In this document: piece after piece, positions 1 through 10,530 of the stretch
Position numbering within the stretch: the stretch's first letter is position 1
Layout: the number at the start of each line of letters is the position of its first letter
NCBI GenBank assembly: GCA_949317995.1
Contig: OX439047.1
Coordinates: 50,603,505-50,667,504, forward strand
Source: Acholoe squamosa
Taxonomy: Eukaryota; Annelida; Polychaeta; Phyllodocida; Polynoidae
Direction: 5' to 3'
Length of the DNA: 64,000 nt
Made by a program: the position numbers and the translations under genes
The notes under the pieces: model-generated
Seen by the model: the letters and a program-made list of their open reading frames with translations, nothing else
Told to the model about the DNA's origin: nothing
Databases searched by the model: none

Positions 1-898
1 GCTTAAAGGTACCTAGGGTGGTATGTCTTTTCAATGGTACGGGAAAGTCATTTGGATTTGCCATAGTTACCGGTATTAATTTTGATTCTGTCTTGGGTTT
101 AACCAAGGCATGTTTGATCAGTATTGGTAATCTGAGACCAATGTTTTCAGTGATGCCTGTTGAGTTAATAATTTCCTGTGGCCCAGCTACAAAGGCATTT
201 AAGGTTGCTTCGGAATTTGGTGGGATGATTGAATCTTCAGTAGGTCTGATTGGGTACCCCATGGGGGGTTTTGGTCCAAAACTGAGCCTGGCCTTGTATT
301 TGGTCATAAAATTTACGCCAAGGATGAGTGGGTGGTTCAGTTTGGGGACGATATGGAATTTACAAGAGAATTCTGCTCCCTGAATCAAGAATTTTAGTGT
401 TATTGAGTTGTTTACCTGTACTGAGGATTTGTCTGCTAGGAGTACAACCAGTCTGGATCTTTTACCATGGAGGAAGTTGGGGCTGTTTGACACTCTATCT
501 GCCATTTTCTGGCTGATAAAGGATAGGGAGGCACCTGAGTCTATCAATGCTCTGTATAGATGGTCATTTATATCGACAAACACAGATCCCCTAGTCAAAT
601 CAGTATTAATGTAAGAGACCTTACCTTGCTGCCCATACTTATCTGTTTTGATCCTGAGTCGCAGTCTGGACACCCTGCTGCTGTCGTCCTCGCAGCAGTC
701 CTCACTGTCTGAAGATGAGCTGTAATCCAATTTTGGGTGGTATTTTCTTTTGTTGTTGCTGGTAGGGGGCCGTAGTGAATTGATTTCTGCATCACTGTGA
801 ACACCAGTAAGGTGATGGCTTGTGGGGGGCGTTCCAGGTTTCTTTTTCACTGAGGTGGGGGCGGGGTTGCCAGGTGCAAGGTAGCCTTCCCCTGAAAC
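1..898 (-). CDS. pol: Pro-Pol start of element A (partial), in frame after the gag TAG
   Basis: Reading on from the gag TAG in the same frame, I find no stop down to base 1, about 299 codons. The aspartic protease active site is at about 547-530 (ALIDSGAS), preceded by a short hydrophobic strand. The second protease hallmark, ILG followed by a hydrophobic strand, is near 330-310. Reverse transcriptase lies beyond the window. There is no ATG-started frame of its own here: the same-frame TAG implies expression by stop-codon readthrough, as in gamma- and epsilonretroviruses, or from another start. The visible catalytic residues are intact. Confidence 0.75.
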
Positions 899-3800
899 CT
901 ATTCATTGTCGTTTGTATCGTGGTCATCCTCTTCATGGTCATCCTCTTCTGGGTTGCTGTCCATATTATTGAGGTTGGCTTCACTTTCTGACTCAGAGGT
1001 GTATTTGTTTGAGTCCCTTTTTGGGTATCTGCCAGGGGTTCTGTCTCTGGGCTTCCTTTTGGCCTGAGATATGTCGTCAGTGATGGTGAAGTCAGAGGGG
1101 ACCATGAGTTTCTTGAAGGATACCTGATTGTTGTCAGTGGGGGTGGTGGCTACAGGGATGAAAAATACATTCCTGTTGCTGTCACTGGACTGAGATCTCC
1201 TGTAGTTACTTGGAGAGGTTCCCCTGTTGCTGTAGGGCTGGTTGTTTCTGTTGTAAGACTCAGACCTGTCGCCAGAAGGGGTTCTAAATCTGGTCCTCCT
1301 ATTGTTGGGGTCAGATTGATTGTTAAAACCACTTCTGTACTTGGCTTCATATTGCTTGTTATAGCTGCCACTGGGGAGTCTGTCTTCCTTCTTTTGGTTG
1401 TTATTTTGGTAGTTGTCTTTTCTGGATCTCTGATAGCTATTTTTCGTGTTGTTGTTCTTGTTATTATTGTAGCTGTTGCTGTGGCCCATGGCGCAGAGGT
1501 CTGCTGAGTGGCTGGAGGCCTGGGCGATGCTATTTGCTTCTATGTTCAGCTCCTGCTTGAGTGCCAAACGTTCAACATCAGCTATTTTCTCAGGAGTGTC
1601 GGACAGAACCACATTTTTAATTTCTGGTCTGAGGCCATTGAGCAGGTAGTCTACCTGAACAGACTCATCCAGGTTACTGTTGGCTAGTAGTAGAGTCATG
1701 TCTGAGATGTAGTCCTCCACTGACTCTTTTGGTTGCTGTTTTCTGGTTCTGTACCCTTTAATGATAGTTGCAGGGTCAAGCTGGCCAAAACGCTTCAGGA
1801 AAGCTGTGTAAACAGCTTCAGCATCATAGATGATGGGCTTATCAAATATGTTGGCGTAGAACCATTGAGCAGCTCTGCCTTTGAGGAAGGTATACATGCA
1901 TGATGCATGTAGGTCTGGCCTAGTGGCGTGGACATTCCTGATCCAGAATTTAAACTCTGCTATGAATTTGGAGGCAGATCTGTATGGAGATGGTTTGTCA
2001 AAAGGCTCCGGTTTGTTAAAGGAGCTCATTTGAACTGAGGTGAGTTTGTCATGATTTAGACTCATGTTGCCCATGTTTCCAGTGATGTGTGCAGGTGCCT
2101 GTGGGTATGGGGTTGAGTGTTGTGTTGGTTGTTGGCTTGTAGCACTCATTGTTGTTGGAGTGTGTGAGTGCAGGGTCTGCATAGGGATGGGCTGATGGCT
2201 GGGGTTTTGCCCTTGAGGTGTGTAGTATACACCCCTGTAGACCGAGCTCAGGTTTGTTTCAGCGGCTGGTGGTCTCTGAGGTGGCGCGCCTGCTGCCATC
2301 TGGTGTGAGAAAGGGACACTACTCATTCTGTCTTGGCCCTGATGATGAGAAATGGGCGTGGCACCTGTAGCACCTCGGACTGTATTGTTTTGAAAGGCGC
2401 AGGGTGGTAGTAAGGTGTTTCCTGGTGTGAGGGCTGTTGGGTTTGAACTATCAGTTGTTCTGTTCAATCCCTGTTGGAGAACATGTTGTTGTTGGCGTTG
2501 AGGGGGGTTTGCTGGGTTGGATATGCTTGTTGGTGGAGGAGGTGCTGTTTGTTGCCGGTCAAGTATTGTGAAGATGTCTGACTTCATGTCGTCAAGATTT
2601 CTGGCTATTCTGTCAGAGATTTCCACAGTCATGGCTTCAGTCTGCCGTAGGGTAGCTTCACTCCTTTCTACTGCAGATCTGTGGACAGCTGTCATGCCGC
2701 GCTCTATATTTAACTTCCAAGTATCCATTGTATCCAGTCTGTCATTCACCTTGGAGAGCTGTTCTGCATTGCTGTCTCCAATCCTTCTGATTTCAGTGGA
2801 GATAAGGCTGATGTGACCGGCTAGTGCATTAGATAGTGTATCACTGACGGCTGCAGTGCACTCTCTTATGATATCTCTGGTCACAGCTTGGGTGTCATTT
2901 GGTGGGGGTTGTGCAGAGGACATATTTCTGGTGTTTTTATGTCTGTTGAGATGTGGGAAGGTTATCTCTGGATCTTCCTCTGATGTGCTGGAGCTGGTTA
3001 GTGTGTTGTTGGGTGCTTGCAGCGTTGTATTGAACACACCAGATGTAGCTCTGATGTTCCCCCTGATGGCGTTATCTATGCTCCTATTAAGTCTGTAATA
3101 TGGAGGTCTGCCTCTAGGTCTGGGTGAGCAGGACCTGGCTCTTCTCCTGGGGCTAGGGGTGTGTTGGGGCAGGGAAAAGTATGATGTATTCCTGCTGCTA
3201 GCGCCAGATGATATGTTATCAGAAGTGGCAATGCCTTCTGGGTTAGAAGGATTGTAGTATGTGCTAAAACAGTCAGTGGGTGGTTTTGAGCTGGGCCAAT
3301 CTTCATATAGCAGATTGTTGATTCTGGCTGCGAAAGCTGAGGGGGATTCCTCAGATTGGTTGCTCCGAAAACTGCAGGGGTTTACCTCTACAGCTCGTCC
3401 TACAGTGTGACTTGGTGCTAGTCTCCACCTGGCGAAAGCTGACCTTATTCTGTCTCCCCAATAATCAGCGTCAAGCTGTGTAGGTGTATTTGGCTCTTGG
3501 ACTATATAGTTGTCCCAAGTCAAGTCAGTAGGACTGGTGTTTATGGAGTTTGTTGAAGATGGGCCAGTACCGGTATTGTGCTGCTCAGGGTGAGTGTGAA
3601 TGCTTTCCAAAGCAGCTTGTAGGTGGGGTGACCTGGCTTCCAGGTGGGAGTCAAGTTCTAGGTGACTCTGTGTGTGGCACACAGGTGAAGTGGTAGTATT
3701 GCCTGGTATTCCAGCAAGTCTTAAAGATGGAGAGTCAGAGGCAGACAGGCCAGGTAATGTTAGATTTAACTCTGGGGCGGTCGATGCCACTGGTGTGCTG

Positions 3801-4063
3801 GTCTGTCCTCCAGTATTGTCTCCAATATGAGTAGGTGAAAAGGTGGTTTTTGTTTTACTCACAGGTGTTGATTTTTGTAGAGATGCTGGCAATATTGGGT
3901 CTAGAGTCAGTGCATCAGGTGATGAGTCTCTCTGGGTGGGTTCCTGATTTGGTGCTGCTTCTGCTGCTGCTGCTGCTAGCTGGTTTTGGGTCGTGTCTCG
4001 TCCCGGGGTTGTAATGGCACGTTCAGGAGTTGGCTCTTTGGGTGTTGTCTCACTTTTATTCAT
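899..4063 (-). CDS. gag: Gag polyprotein of element A
   Basis: The 1,054-aa product has a long Ser/Thr/Pro-rich N-terminal part (about residues 1-380) and then a helical segment rich in alternating charge (about 385-510). A Pro/Gln-rich stretch leads into a typical retrotransposon capsid domain near residues 680-830, recognisable from the segment around KGRAAQWFYANIF, the block VYTAFLKRFG and the ESVEDYISDM helix. The C-terminal 200 residues are basic and rich in Asn, Arg, Ser and Gly. No CCHC zinc knuckle is visible, so nucleic-acid binding may rest on this basic tail, as with the GR boxes of spumaviruses (analogy only). It ends in a very acidic run and a TAG. The ATG at 4,063 lies 50 bases after the LTR. 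The long N-terminal extension is unusual for a gypsy element. Confidence 0.85.
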   Translation of the reverse strand: MNKSETTPKEPTPERAITTPGRDTTQNQLAAAAAEAAPNQEPTQRDSSPDALTLDPILPASLQKSTPVSKTKTTFSPTHIGDNTGGQTSTPVASTAPELNLTLPGLSASDSPSLRLAGIPGNTTTSPVCHTQSHLELDSHLEARSPHLQAALESIHTHPEQHNTGTGPSSTNSINTSPTDLTWDNYIVQEPNTPTQLDADYWGDRIRSAFARWRLAPSHTVGRAVEVNPCSFRSNQSEESPSAFAARINNLLYEDWPSSKPPTDCFSTYYNPSNPEGIATSDNISSGASSRNTSYFSLPQHTPSPRRRARSCSPRPRGRPPYYRLNRSIDNAIRGNIRATSGVFNTTLQAPNNTLTSSSTSEEDPEITFPHLNRHKNTRNMSSAQPPPNDTQAVTRDIIRECTAAVSDTLSNALAGHISLISTEIRRIGDSNAEQLSKVNDRLDTMDTWKLNIERGMTAVHRSAVERSEATLRQTEAMTVEISDRIARNLDDMKSDIFTILDRQQTAPPPPTSISNPANPPQRQQQHVLQQGLNRTTDSSNPTALTPGNTLLPPCAFQNNTVRGATGATPISHHQGQDRMSSVPFSHQMAAGAPPQRPPAAETNLSSVYRGVYYTPQGQNPSHQPIPMQTLHSHTPTTMSATSQQPTQHSTPYPQAPAHITGNMGNMSLNHDKLTSVQMSSFNKPEPFDKPSPYRSASKFIAEFKFWIRNVHATRPDLHASCMYTFLKGRAAQWFYANIFDKPIIYDAEAVYTAFLKRFGQLDPATIIKGYRTRKQQPKESVEDYISDMTLLLANSNLDESVQVDYLLNGLRPEIKNVVLSDTPEKIADVERLALKQELNIEANSIAQASSHSADLCAMGHSNSYNNNKNNNTKNSYQRSRKDNYQNNNQKKEDRLPSGSYNKQYEAKYRSGFNNQSDPNNRRTRFRTPSGDRSESYNRNNQPYSNRGTSPSNYRRSQSSDSNRNVFFIPVATTPTDNNQVSFKKLMVPSDFTITDDISQAKRKPRDRTPGRYPKRDSNKYTSESESEANLNNMDSNPEEDDHEEDDHDTNDNE

Positions 4064-4113
4064 GGCTCATGAGAGGTGATAACAATGGAATCTTCTGAGG
4101 GTTTCTCCACCAT

Positions 4114-4735
4114 TGTCGACGGACCGTTACAAGTCATGAACATGAGCAACTCAGGAGTCCGGAGAGTACAGTTGATGAATCCACTTTATTGTAGTGTTAG
4201 GCAGGTACATGTTGGCATGGTGATGTACAATGTGTATGCTGCCCACCTGATCAAGCTAGCTCTATACCAAAGCGCTGTGTGTCATAGAGACTAGGTGTGG
4301 AGAGAGGAGAGTGAAGAATAAGAGTATCCCAAGCTAGTCCTGTATTCATATATATAGGAGCAGCTCGGGGTAGGCATGACGTCAGTCTTGGGAGAAGCAT
4401 GACGTCATGCTTAGGGATTGGCAAGACCCGGTGTGCCTTGCATCATCTCACCCTGGAGGGGGGGGGGGCTTGCCTAAAGGTGGGTCGAGCTGCCCACCTG
4501 TTGGAGGAGCAGCTCGATCCCTGATTGGCTAGGAACGGAGGTGGGTGTGAGCACACTCCCACCCCGTACCTAGGGTTAGCGGGGGTCGAGGTCATGACCC
4601 CTAGCCAGGATCCGGAGGTGAATCTGAGGTCACTGGCCAGGAGAGGTAGAGCTGGGTAGAGATACCTGGCTCTGTCAGATCCAAAGGTTTGGTGTAAGGG
4701 AGCCTTATAGGCGAGCTTGATCATTCGGCTTAAAA
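4114..4735 (-). repeat. 5' LTR of element A
   Basis: The inner end is clear: reading on the minus strand it finishes ...GTCGACA at 4,114. One base later comes TGGTGGAGAAACCC (4,112 downward), which has the TGG start expected of a primer-binding site. Inside are a TATA box, two CRE palindromes and an AATAAA signal at 4,200-4,195, in the promoter-then-poly(A) order expected of an LTR. The outer end near 4,722-4,742 is a guess, placed where the readable env of element E stops. A G-run lies at about 4,448-4,459. Confidence 0.7.
4347..4407 (-). promoter_or_regulatory. LTR A core promoter: two CRE palindromes and TATA
   Basis: Two perfect TGACGTCA octamers lie at 4,400-4,407 and 4,377-4,384. A TATATATA tract follows at 4,347-4,356, about 20-50 bp downstream on the minus strand. 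TGACGTCA is the consensus for CREB/ATF-type bZIP factors, and the spacing to TATA is that of a normal RNA polymerase II promoter. This would drive the gag-pol transcript of element A. Confidence 0.6.
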
Positions 4736-4744
4736 TATTTCATA

Positions 4745-5731
4745 TAATAATTAATGAACCTTGAATACCCCATTGACATTAGGAAAATATTCTAATCTGT
4801 AACTGAGATACTTTTCTCTCGAAACTGCTGGAATAATCACCCTAAATGTTAACTGACCAGCCGATGTTTCCCAAATGGGTGTTATGCGTAAATATGTATA
4901 GTATCAATGCGTATCTAGTGGGATATGACCCTTAGCAGTCAACAGATGTAATATGTTCTTTAACTTATTAACGGGTAATATCTCCCTAGACAATGCTCCC
5001 CTCTCCATTTGCATGCGCTGATTGTGGAAGGTAGTTGCTGCTGCTACATATTGTGCAGCAGCTGTCTCCATCAAAGTCAATGTTTGGTCTATGATACGTT
5101 TCACTTGTAAAAGTCTAATAGCTTGACCATGTGACCTTCCATTTTCTACCAAATGCTGAGTTAATGTCACAAGTTCATTGGGTTTGTCCTGTACCATTCT
5201 AATATTGTGTCGATTATTGTCTACTAGAGTCTTAGTTGCATTCATTACTGTCACCATTTTCTTGTTGTTGATCATAAGTTGCACAGTGTCCTGCTCCAAA
5301 TCTTTAACATATTTTGCGATTTGTGCCACATCTTCTTCAGTAGCTACACCAAATAAAGTTTTAGAAATTGTTCCAATGGAATTAACCAAACCTCGTTTGA
5401 TGCGGGTAGTCTCTCTCGGAACTCCTTCATCCTTGACTTTAGACTCAGCAAGCTGGAGCTGACTCAGCACATTTGAAAACCGGATCTTCCAAACATACTG
5501 ATCAGCTTCTGTTATGTGGTTCAGCAGTGTGATGTTATACTCCTCCAACTGGGCTTGCAAGACTTTGATGTCTGGTGGTGTTGGTGCCTGCAGCACAACG
5601 ATCAGAGTCCAAACACCAGACACCACACGGGTATCTCCCTGTTCCATGATGAGCACTCCATCCTCCTGTAACAAGGAACCAAAGGCAACATACAGTGTCA
5701 GGCTCCAACCAAGTAAGAATGGTAAATTCAT
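4745..5731 (-). pseudogene. env: Envelope (fusion glycoprotein) of element E, C-terminally truncated
   Basis: The open part (275 aa) begins with a hydrophobic signal peptide (residues 1-~20). A dibasic RIKR furin-type site sits at residues 110-113, directly followed by a small-residue hydrophobic segment typical of a fusion peptide. Long heptad-rich helices fill the remainder. This layout matches the Gypsy/errantivirus Env and baculovirus F fold, which mediates membrane fusion. The frame closes at 4,904, but recognisable env-like coding continues in another frame to about 4,750, so a small indel broke it. The Cys-rich stem and transmembrane anchor are missing. Its ATG lies 82 bases after the pol stop, as expected for a spliced env. 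Confidence 0.75.
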
Positions 5732-5812
5732 GTTGAAACTGCCACTACTCCTTCCTCCTCTATCTATCAGTGCAAAGTGACATGTCTTGTGCTACCCTAC
5801 TCTATATATACC

Positions 5813-8800
5813 CTATCCCAGTGTCACAGGTGCATCTGTGTCTGCTGCACCTGGGGCACTCTCAGTTGGCTCCCCATTGTCCCCTCTGACTTGTACTACT
5901 TCAAGCTGAGGTGTAATTACCTCTTTGAACACCTGTCCCTCACCTTGCAGGCTGGCATGTATGTCATTCTTTTCAGTCGTGGACCCCATTGTTGGTGCCA
6001 TTGTGGCTCTGTCATTCAAAACACCAAGCCACTTGTCCCACCCTTTTTCTGTTTGCTCCTTGTATGTCAGAAGATTATGTAGCTCTCTTGACCCTTTATC
6101 CCCATCCCTTTGTGTTTGTGCATGTTCAACCGGTTCAGTCTCACACTGTTGTTCTCTCCCTTCATTTCCCCCATTCTCTGCCTGACTTCTGTTGCCTATG
6201 TCTTCTAAGCCCCTAATCTCATCTTCTATTTCATCATTGTCATCTATCATCCCCCCAGTGACTGTTGGGGCCCTTTGTTCATGTTCCCTTTCTGTCAATT
6301 TCACTCTAGCTTCCCTGTCTGTTTCTTGCTCTGTTGAAGCACTTTTTTGTACCACTGACTTACTTTGTTTTGTTTGACTTTGACGGTTTTTGTAATTCTC
6401 AGCTGGAATATTTTCCCATTCTTCTATGTCTATTTCTGTGTAATCTTTTCTTGCTCCCTTTCTTGCTGGTAGTAACCGTTTTGGTATGTACACATCCCTG
6501 ACTACCCTCCCTTTGCCCCTTCCACCCTTTGTTTTATTTTCTAGGTGGTCTACTCTCACTGGGTTCTCTCTATTCTCACCCAACTCTTCTGTTTCTCCTA
6601 GATCATTTTGAACATTTTGTACAGGAATTTCATAATCCTCTCTATGCTGTGGTATGATAGGTCCAAAACTTTGTCCTAGAGTCTCACCCCACTCTACTGG
6701 ATTTCTCCAATCCCCTCTGTCTTCTAATTCCCACCTTTTTTTCTTTTGAGCTCTGGTTAGAAGGTGATGTTTATTTTGTTGTACTCGATTTGGAACATCT
6801 AATTTCAACCGCTCAGCATTCACATTTTGTTTTTTCAGATTTGGTCCAACAATAGTGACAACAGCACCTCTAACTTGTGTTACTAAAAAACCATGTTCAT
6901 ACTTAGGTTCTAAAGCATTTGTGTTCGGTAATTTGAGGAGGACTTTCTGTCCAACCTCCAGGGCAGGCGCTCTAGGTCTTTGATTCAACCTGTCTAGATT
7001 CTTTTCCTGTTGTTTCAAGACATTTTGCTGAGCTCTTTCATGATCTTCTGCTAACTTGTCTATTCTATCTGCTAACACTTTTATGTCTTGGCCAGGTGGA
7101 TTTTGATGGGCTAGTTTGGCTGGATTTCGAGGTTGCCTCCCATAGTGCAAGTAAAAGGGAGAAAACCCAGTGGCAGCATGTGTAGCCACTCTATATGCAT
7201 ACAATGCTTGCCCCAACACTTCTTCCCACCTATGACTTTTTGCCTCAACTAGCCTAGACAACATTGTTTTCAATGTCCTGTTAAACCTTTCTACCTTCCC
7301 ATTTATTTGAGGATGATAGGCTGTGGTATATCTATATTCTACCCTTTCTCTGAACTCACCACCTCTATCACTAAGGAGAACATATGGTGGGCAATGAGTT
7401 GCGAAATATGTCCTCTCTAAGTATTTAACAATGTGTTCAGACCGTTTATCTGGTATAGGAACTACTTCCGCCCACCCTGAGCAATGATCTACTATGACTA
7501 TTGCATACCTGTTCCCTTCTCTAGTTTGAGGCAATGGGCCGATCAGATTTATACCCACAAGTTCCCCCGGTACTGATGGCACTGGCATTACTGTGGCAGA
7601 AGGAAAAAAATTTCTATGTCTATGCAGCACACAAACCTCACAGTCTCGTACTTGTTGGTATACAGTGAACCTCATTTTTCCAAATTTGTAAGATTCCTGT
7701 AACCTACATAAGCTTCTTTCCATTCCTTGATGTCCGATATCTTTGTGTACCTTTCGTACTATTTCTGGTACCATTTTAGCTGGAATCATGACCCTAGGGT
7801 AAGCATTTGCTCCTGGTGGAGGTTGTAAGGAGTACAACACAGAATTGATGACAACAAAATCGTCTTCCTCATTCAGACCTGCCTGGTATTGAGGCATGTT
7901 TTGTTGTTCTTGTACCAATTCCCTCCAATCTATATAGGGGTCATTCCATTCTTCATGATTGGCTACTTCCAAGGCAGACACTTCTACAGGTCTTCTTCTG
8001 ATTCGAGAAAGCATGTCTGCCCTGACATTGTATGCCCTCCTTCTGTACTCTATAGGAGCACCATACTCTGCTAATAAGACTGCCCATCTCTGTATTTTCG
8101 TATTCTTTATCTCAGAAACAAACAGTGATTTCAAGGGTTTGTGGTCTGTCACTATTACAAACTCAGCACCTTGCAAGTAGGGTCTAAGTTTTCGTAGTGC
8201 AAATATCACTGCAAATGCCTCCTTTTCTATGGTAGCCCAATTCATTTGTGCTGGTTTGAGATGCTTTGAAAAGTACTGTATTGGTCGTTCAATACGTTCA
8301 TCAGATGTCTGACACAGTATCCCCCCAATGGAATGGTAACTAGCATCTGTATACAACCGATAGGGTTTGTTCAGGTCAGGATAGGCCATGACCTCTTCTG
8401 ACACCAATTGTTCTTTAAGCCTTTCCCATGCTTTCTCTTCAAGGTGTGTCCAACTAAATAGAACCCCTTTCCTGGTCAGTGCTACCAGAGGCTCTGCAAT
8501 TTCAGCAAAATCAGGGATACATTGCCTATAATAACCTGCCATACCAAGGAACCTTTGTACACCTTTCACATCATCAGGAGGCGCCATCTCTTTGACAGCT
8601 GCTACTTTGGCAGGATCAGGCCTCAATCCATCAGAACCAACTATATACCCTAATAGCTTCACTTCTTTTTTACGGAAGGTGCACTTTTCAGAGTTCAGAG
8701 TTAAGCTGTGTTTCTCTAACAGTTCCATGATTTTCCTTAGATGATCTGTATGTTCCTCATCAGTCTTTGAGTAAACAATCAGATCATCCAGATAGACCAT

Positions 8801-9780
8801 CACAAACTTCCCCAAGAATTTGTTTAGTACAGAATTTATATGCCTTTGCCAAATGGGAGCAGAATTGGATAATCCCATGGGCATTCACGTGAACTCATAT
8901 AAACCCCTGTGTGAAACAAATGCTGTGTACTCTCTACTATCCTCCGCAACTGGAACCTGCCAGTAGGCAGATTTTAGATCAATAACAGAAAATACATTGG
9001 ATCCCAACAACGAATCAAATATATCCTGTATGTGTGGCAGGGGATGAGCATCCTTTTTGGTCAAAAGGTTCAACCTCCTGTAATCCACACACACTCGGAT
9101 AGAGCCATCAGGTTTATCCACAATTCGCATTGGTGATGCCCATTCTGAAGCAGAAGGCACAATGATCCCTTGTTCTATTAATCTGTCTATTTCTTTATCT
9201 ACTGCTGCTTTTCAATGCAGTGGTAGCCTGTACGGCCTCTGTCGGATTGGCCTGACATCTTCTACTTCTAACCTCATGGTAACATTGGATGCAATAGGAA
9301 GACACTTTCCCTTTCCAGAAAATATCTCAGGGAACTCCCCTTTCCACCGATCTAATTCAGAATGCACTCCAGCTACATCAACCTGGCCCATTTCACAACC
9401 TCCCCACCCGAAAACAACCCCTCCTAATTTCACTGTCTTCTTCACACAATCTAATTGCATGCCTAGTGTAGTCAGAGCATCGATCCCCAGCAATAAATCA
9501 TGTTTCATGGCAGTACAACATATAATTCAACATTCTCACCTAGTAACTGGATCCTAGCTATGCCTTTCGTTGTAATGGAGTGTCCTGACAAAGAACGAAG
9601 TTCTAGTCCTGGTTTGGTAACTGGTGGGCGGTTAGAATAGCCACAAATCTCCTTCCACCTCTGTTCACTGATCATTGAGCGTGCTGCGCCAGAGTCCACA
9701 AGTGTGTGTAATGGGGTATGTCCATGCAAAATGTCTACACACACCCCGTTATCTGGCAGCCCTACCAGTTTCCCTGGTTT
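5813..9780 (-). pseudogene. pol: Pro-Pol of element E (protease, RT, RNase H, integrase), broken
   Basis: The protease motif LVDSGAARS is near 9,700. RT carries WASPMRIVDKPDG and VCVDYRRLN upstream, and YLDD in the 1,023-codon ORF starting at 8,884. RNase H (LYTDASYHSIGG), an HHCC integrase finger (HQGMERS... CEVC) and an integrase core follow. Damage seen: a frameshift at about 9,505 between protease and RT; in-frame TGA at 9,211-9,209 and at 8,887-8,885; and in the integrase core the position that is normally the first catalytic Asp reads Asn (GINLIG). Spacing between the second Asp (LSDRGGEF) and the Glu-bearing GKVERFN block is also shorter than usual. A ~370-residue charged tail follows integrase. 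Without these lesions it would be an ordinary Ty3/gypsy polymerase. Confidence 0.9.
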
Positions 9781-10110
9781 TGTTGAGTAGATGGGCGGTA
9801 GTATTCAGAACTTCCCATGGCTGCTTGCTGAACGACTTCAAGGGCAGCTTGTAGTGTGGGATGGGTACCACCTTGATTAGCAGGTGTTTGACTTGGGCAC
9901 TCTCTGGCAAAATGACCTATCTCACCACATGCAGAGATCCATAAGGAACCCTTGCCCCCTGCCCAGCACCTCTACCTTGACCTCCTCTACCCCGTCCACG
10001 GCCTCGCCATCCACCATTACTCCCTATGTTGTAGATAATGGTTGGTCCACCTCTAGAATGTTCTAATGCCTCCCCACCCTGCTGGGTAGAATTACTATGG
10101 CCAGGCACAG
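9781..10110 (-). pseudogene. Gag C-terminus of element E with eroded zinc knuckle
   Basis: A Gly/Arg-rich segment (GRGRGRGGQGRG) is followed, one frame over, by CGEIGHFARECP, the second half of a CCHC zinc knuckle. The first Cys of the pair is not present at its expected position. A Gln/Ser/Tyr-rich linker then leads to the protease. Both a frameshift and the lost Cys mark it as dead. The upstream capsid part is absent because the sequence changes to element C at about 10,110. Confidence 0.6.
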
Positions 10111-10530
10111 GACCAAGAATTCACCTACCCGGCCTTCCACAGATATGGGTACATACCACCGTCTCCCCCCTAAAGGAGATGGGTTACTGGTAAACTGGTG
10201 AAAGTCTCCCGAATCACCAAGATTCAATCCGAGTCCTCTCAAAAATTCCAGACACAGATGACTTGGGGGAAGGCGTGTCCCACACACTCGGATCAACTCT
10301 TTGATCCATCCTTCCTCTCCCCCAGTGCGGCCACTCGCCTCCATATGTTCACCACCGTACACATAAGCACTAGGGTCCCTGGCCCCGGCCAAGGTGCAGG
10401 GGTGCGCACCCACAGCCACCCGGCCTCCAGGTGAATTTGATTTGAAATCTTCCACCGGGTCACCCCCGGTAGCTTTTTGGCATTCGTTCCTCCCCGGGGT
10501 TATACCCAATGCCGTGGATACAACCCCCAC
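10110..10530 (-). pseudogene. Start of protease of element C, truncated
   Basis: The segment from LCLEFLRGLG through GGRRWYVPISVEGRVGEFLV corresponds to the pre-active-site strand of the B/F/G protease (LNGRRWYVCLTVNGRSAEFL). The Asp-Thr-Gly that should follow immediately is replaced by sequence of element E, so the catalytic site is missing. It is in a different frame from the preceding zinc-knuckle ORF. Confidence 0.65.

Larger units (their letters stand above)
1..4735 (-). mobile_element. LTR retroelement A (gypsy-type), 5' half
   Basis: On the minus strand this piece reads, in order, an LTR (4,735-4,114), a primer-binding region, a 1,054-codon gag (4,063-899) and the start of pol (898 to the window edge). 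Gag and the visible pol contain no frameshift, and the only stop is the TAG between them, so this looks like the youngest LTR element in the window. The LTR abuts the broken env of element E near 4,740, which suggests that A inserted into E or that a later rearrangement joined them. The outer edge of the LTR is not exactly defined because no second LTR lies in the window. Confidence 0.85.
4745..10110 (-). mobile_element. Retroelement E: degraded gypsy/errantivirus-like gag-pol-env
   Basis: On the minus strand, a gag C-terminus with a zinc-knuckle remnant (10,110-9,880) is followed by protease, reverse transcriptase, RNase H and integrase (9,780-5,813) and then an envelope (5,731-~4,745). Both ends are cut: at 10,110 the sequence switches abruptly from element C's protease, and near 4,745 env stops before any transmembrane part. 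No LTR of its own is present. Stops, a frameshift and a changed integrase residue show it is inactive. Confidence 0.8.

Noticed and set aside
18..614. Three short plus-strand frames at the left edge
   Set aside because: The minus strand carries an uninterrupted protease/pol frame with DSGA and ILG motifs over the same bases.
2517..3306. Open frames antisense or shifted within gag A
   Set aside because: They overlap a 1,054-codon gag with clear domains, have low-complexity or hydrophobic composition and no motifs.
4443..4724. 93-codon minus-strand frame in LTR A
   Set aside because: Lies in the LTR upstream of TATA, includes a G-run and shows no protein features.
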